A stretch of 64,000 nucleotides of DNA from Lanius collurio (lineage: Eukaryota > Chordata > Aves > Passeriformes > Laniidae). Made by a program: the position numbers and the translations under genes. Positions 63,096 through 64,000 of this stretch are shown piece after piece. Every line of letters starts with the position of its first letter. The first letter of the stretch is position 1. The stretch is taken from assembly GCA_020086605.1 (NCBI GenBank), contig JACBWW010000007.1:18731752-18795751 (forward strand). The letters run 5' to 3'. Below the pieces are notes generated by a model. The model did no database searches. It had not been told where the DNA came from and saw only the letters and a list, made by a program, of their open reading frames with translations.

Positions 63096-64000
63096 TGACA
63101 GCCTAGTTTTCAAGGGAAACCTGGGATGAGGTGTGGCTAGGTGTCAGATGAGCCTGGGAATCTGGAACCAAACATTCCCCTGTGTGATGAACATGATAGA
63201 GTTGGCCATAGGTAAGCAGGAAACATGATCCTCTGTCATACTGAAACAGAACAAAGAAAGAGGAGAATTTAGGTGACATATTTTCCTCACAAGTGAAGAC
63301 TGATAGTAGCTATTCTGCTTGATATTCTTCTGACTTTGATGTTTGGTAGTAAAGGATTAGAGCAGGGGAAAAGAAGCTGCAGATGAGACGATTGAGTTAG
63401 GTTAGTTGAAGCCAAAGAGGGCTCTGATGCATGTGCCTTTCTACATCTGATGAAATTCTGGCAGCAGTTGAGGTTGGGTGTTGCTGAATGTGTAATGAAG
63501 TATCTTTAGTTGAAGAGGTTTCTTGTTGGAAGGACATGGGGGGTATCGCCTCAAAAAGTGTTGTTTTGGGCCTCAGGGATCATCAGTGTGAAAAGCTGCT
63601 GTGTGTGTCTGTGCTCAAGAGGTGAGAACTAAACAACACTGAAGTTGGAAGTTATAGAGAATAAAATGCCTTAGGTTTATGGTTGATGAGTCACGGCTTG
63701 GGGGCCAGTTACCAGCAAGAGCCTTTGATTTAAAAAAAAAAAAAAAAAAGATTATTTCCTTTCTGCCCTTGGGAAAATAATTTTGAAGAATATTATGTTG
63801 GCCTTAATTAGATGTTCATAATTGTTGTATGTAAAACAATGTTGGCTGAGGACCAGTGCCTCATACACACATAGCATGGCTTCCCTGAGATTACTGTGTA
63901 TGGTTATAGGCTGTATATTTTCATATCTTCAAAAGGAAACTGTAAGAGGGGAGGTTTGAAGGGACAGAACTTCTGAAGAGTTCACTGTCAGTGAGCTCTA
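63096..64000 (+). other. RAB20: RAB20 intron 1, continuing to window edge
   Basis: No exon recognised. A poly(A) run of about 18 lies at 63731-63749. Confidence 0.75.

Overview
The window looks like a bird nuclear genome, probably a songbird. It is AT-rich intron and intergenic DNA with short GC-rich CpG islands, vertebrate splice signals, decayed CR1 retroposon tails and an LTR retrovirus with 6-bp target duplications. The order NAXD (minus) then RAB20 (plus), head to head, is the arrangement I know from human chromosome 13q34. The species call is an inference; no species-specific marker was tested. Only five exons are firmly assigned to the two known genes. Most open frames in the window start at GTG, TTG or CTG and are chance.

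Region 1 (1-19074, minus strand): the middle of NAXD, the ATP-dependent NAD(P)H-hydrate dehydratase. Four consecutive exons are identified with matching splice phases (19074-18924, 17855-17810, 16243-16155, 843-735). The 3' exons lie beyond the left edge. The first coding exon is not certain. A 26-codon hydrophobic candidate at 21708-21630 has the right splice phase.

Region 2 (12999-15570, plus strand, inside the large NAXD intron and antisense to the gene): a complete but decayed 2.56-kb LTR element. It has two ~295-bp LTRs, an exact 6-bp target duplication, a primer-binding-site-like start, a polypurine tract and an open 143-residue Gag matrix-like frame. It has no pol or env. In their place is a Y-box-type cold-shock domain in the same reading frame as the matrix-like ORF, separated only by TGA stops. 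This looks like a host Y-box gene captured by a retroelement and is the most unusual thing in the window.

Region 3 (22418-24740, minus strand): the last two coding exons of an unnamed gene with an acidic SUMO-motif segment, a basic NLS-like patch and a long charged C-terminal helix. This architecture suggests a Myb/SANT (trihelix)-type DNA-binding protein. Its N-terminal domain falls in a 383-base assembly gap inside a CpG island.

Region 4 (24741-56850): about 32 kb without recognised genes. It holds an isolated CpG island near 44.9 kb that may be an RNA promoter, one CR1 tail near 46.3 kb, a probable old LTR-type repeat near 51.6 kb and simple repeats.

Region 5 (56860-64000, plus strand): the CpG-island promoter and first coding exon of RAB20, followed by the start of its long intron, which carries a CR1 tail and TA/TG microsatellites. 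Exon 2 lies beyond the right edge.

NAXD and RAB20 have no functional connection that can be seen here. They are conserved neighbours, with the unnamed gene between them.
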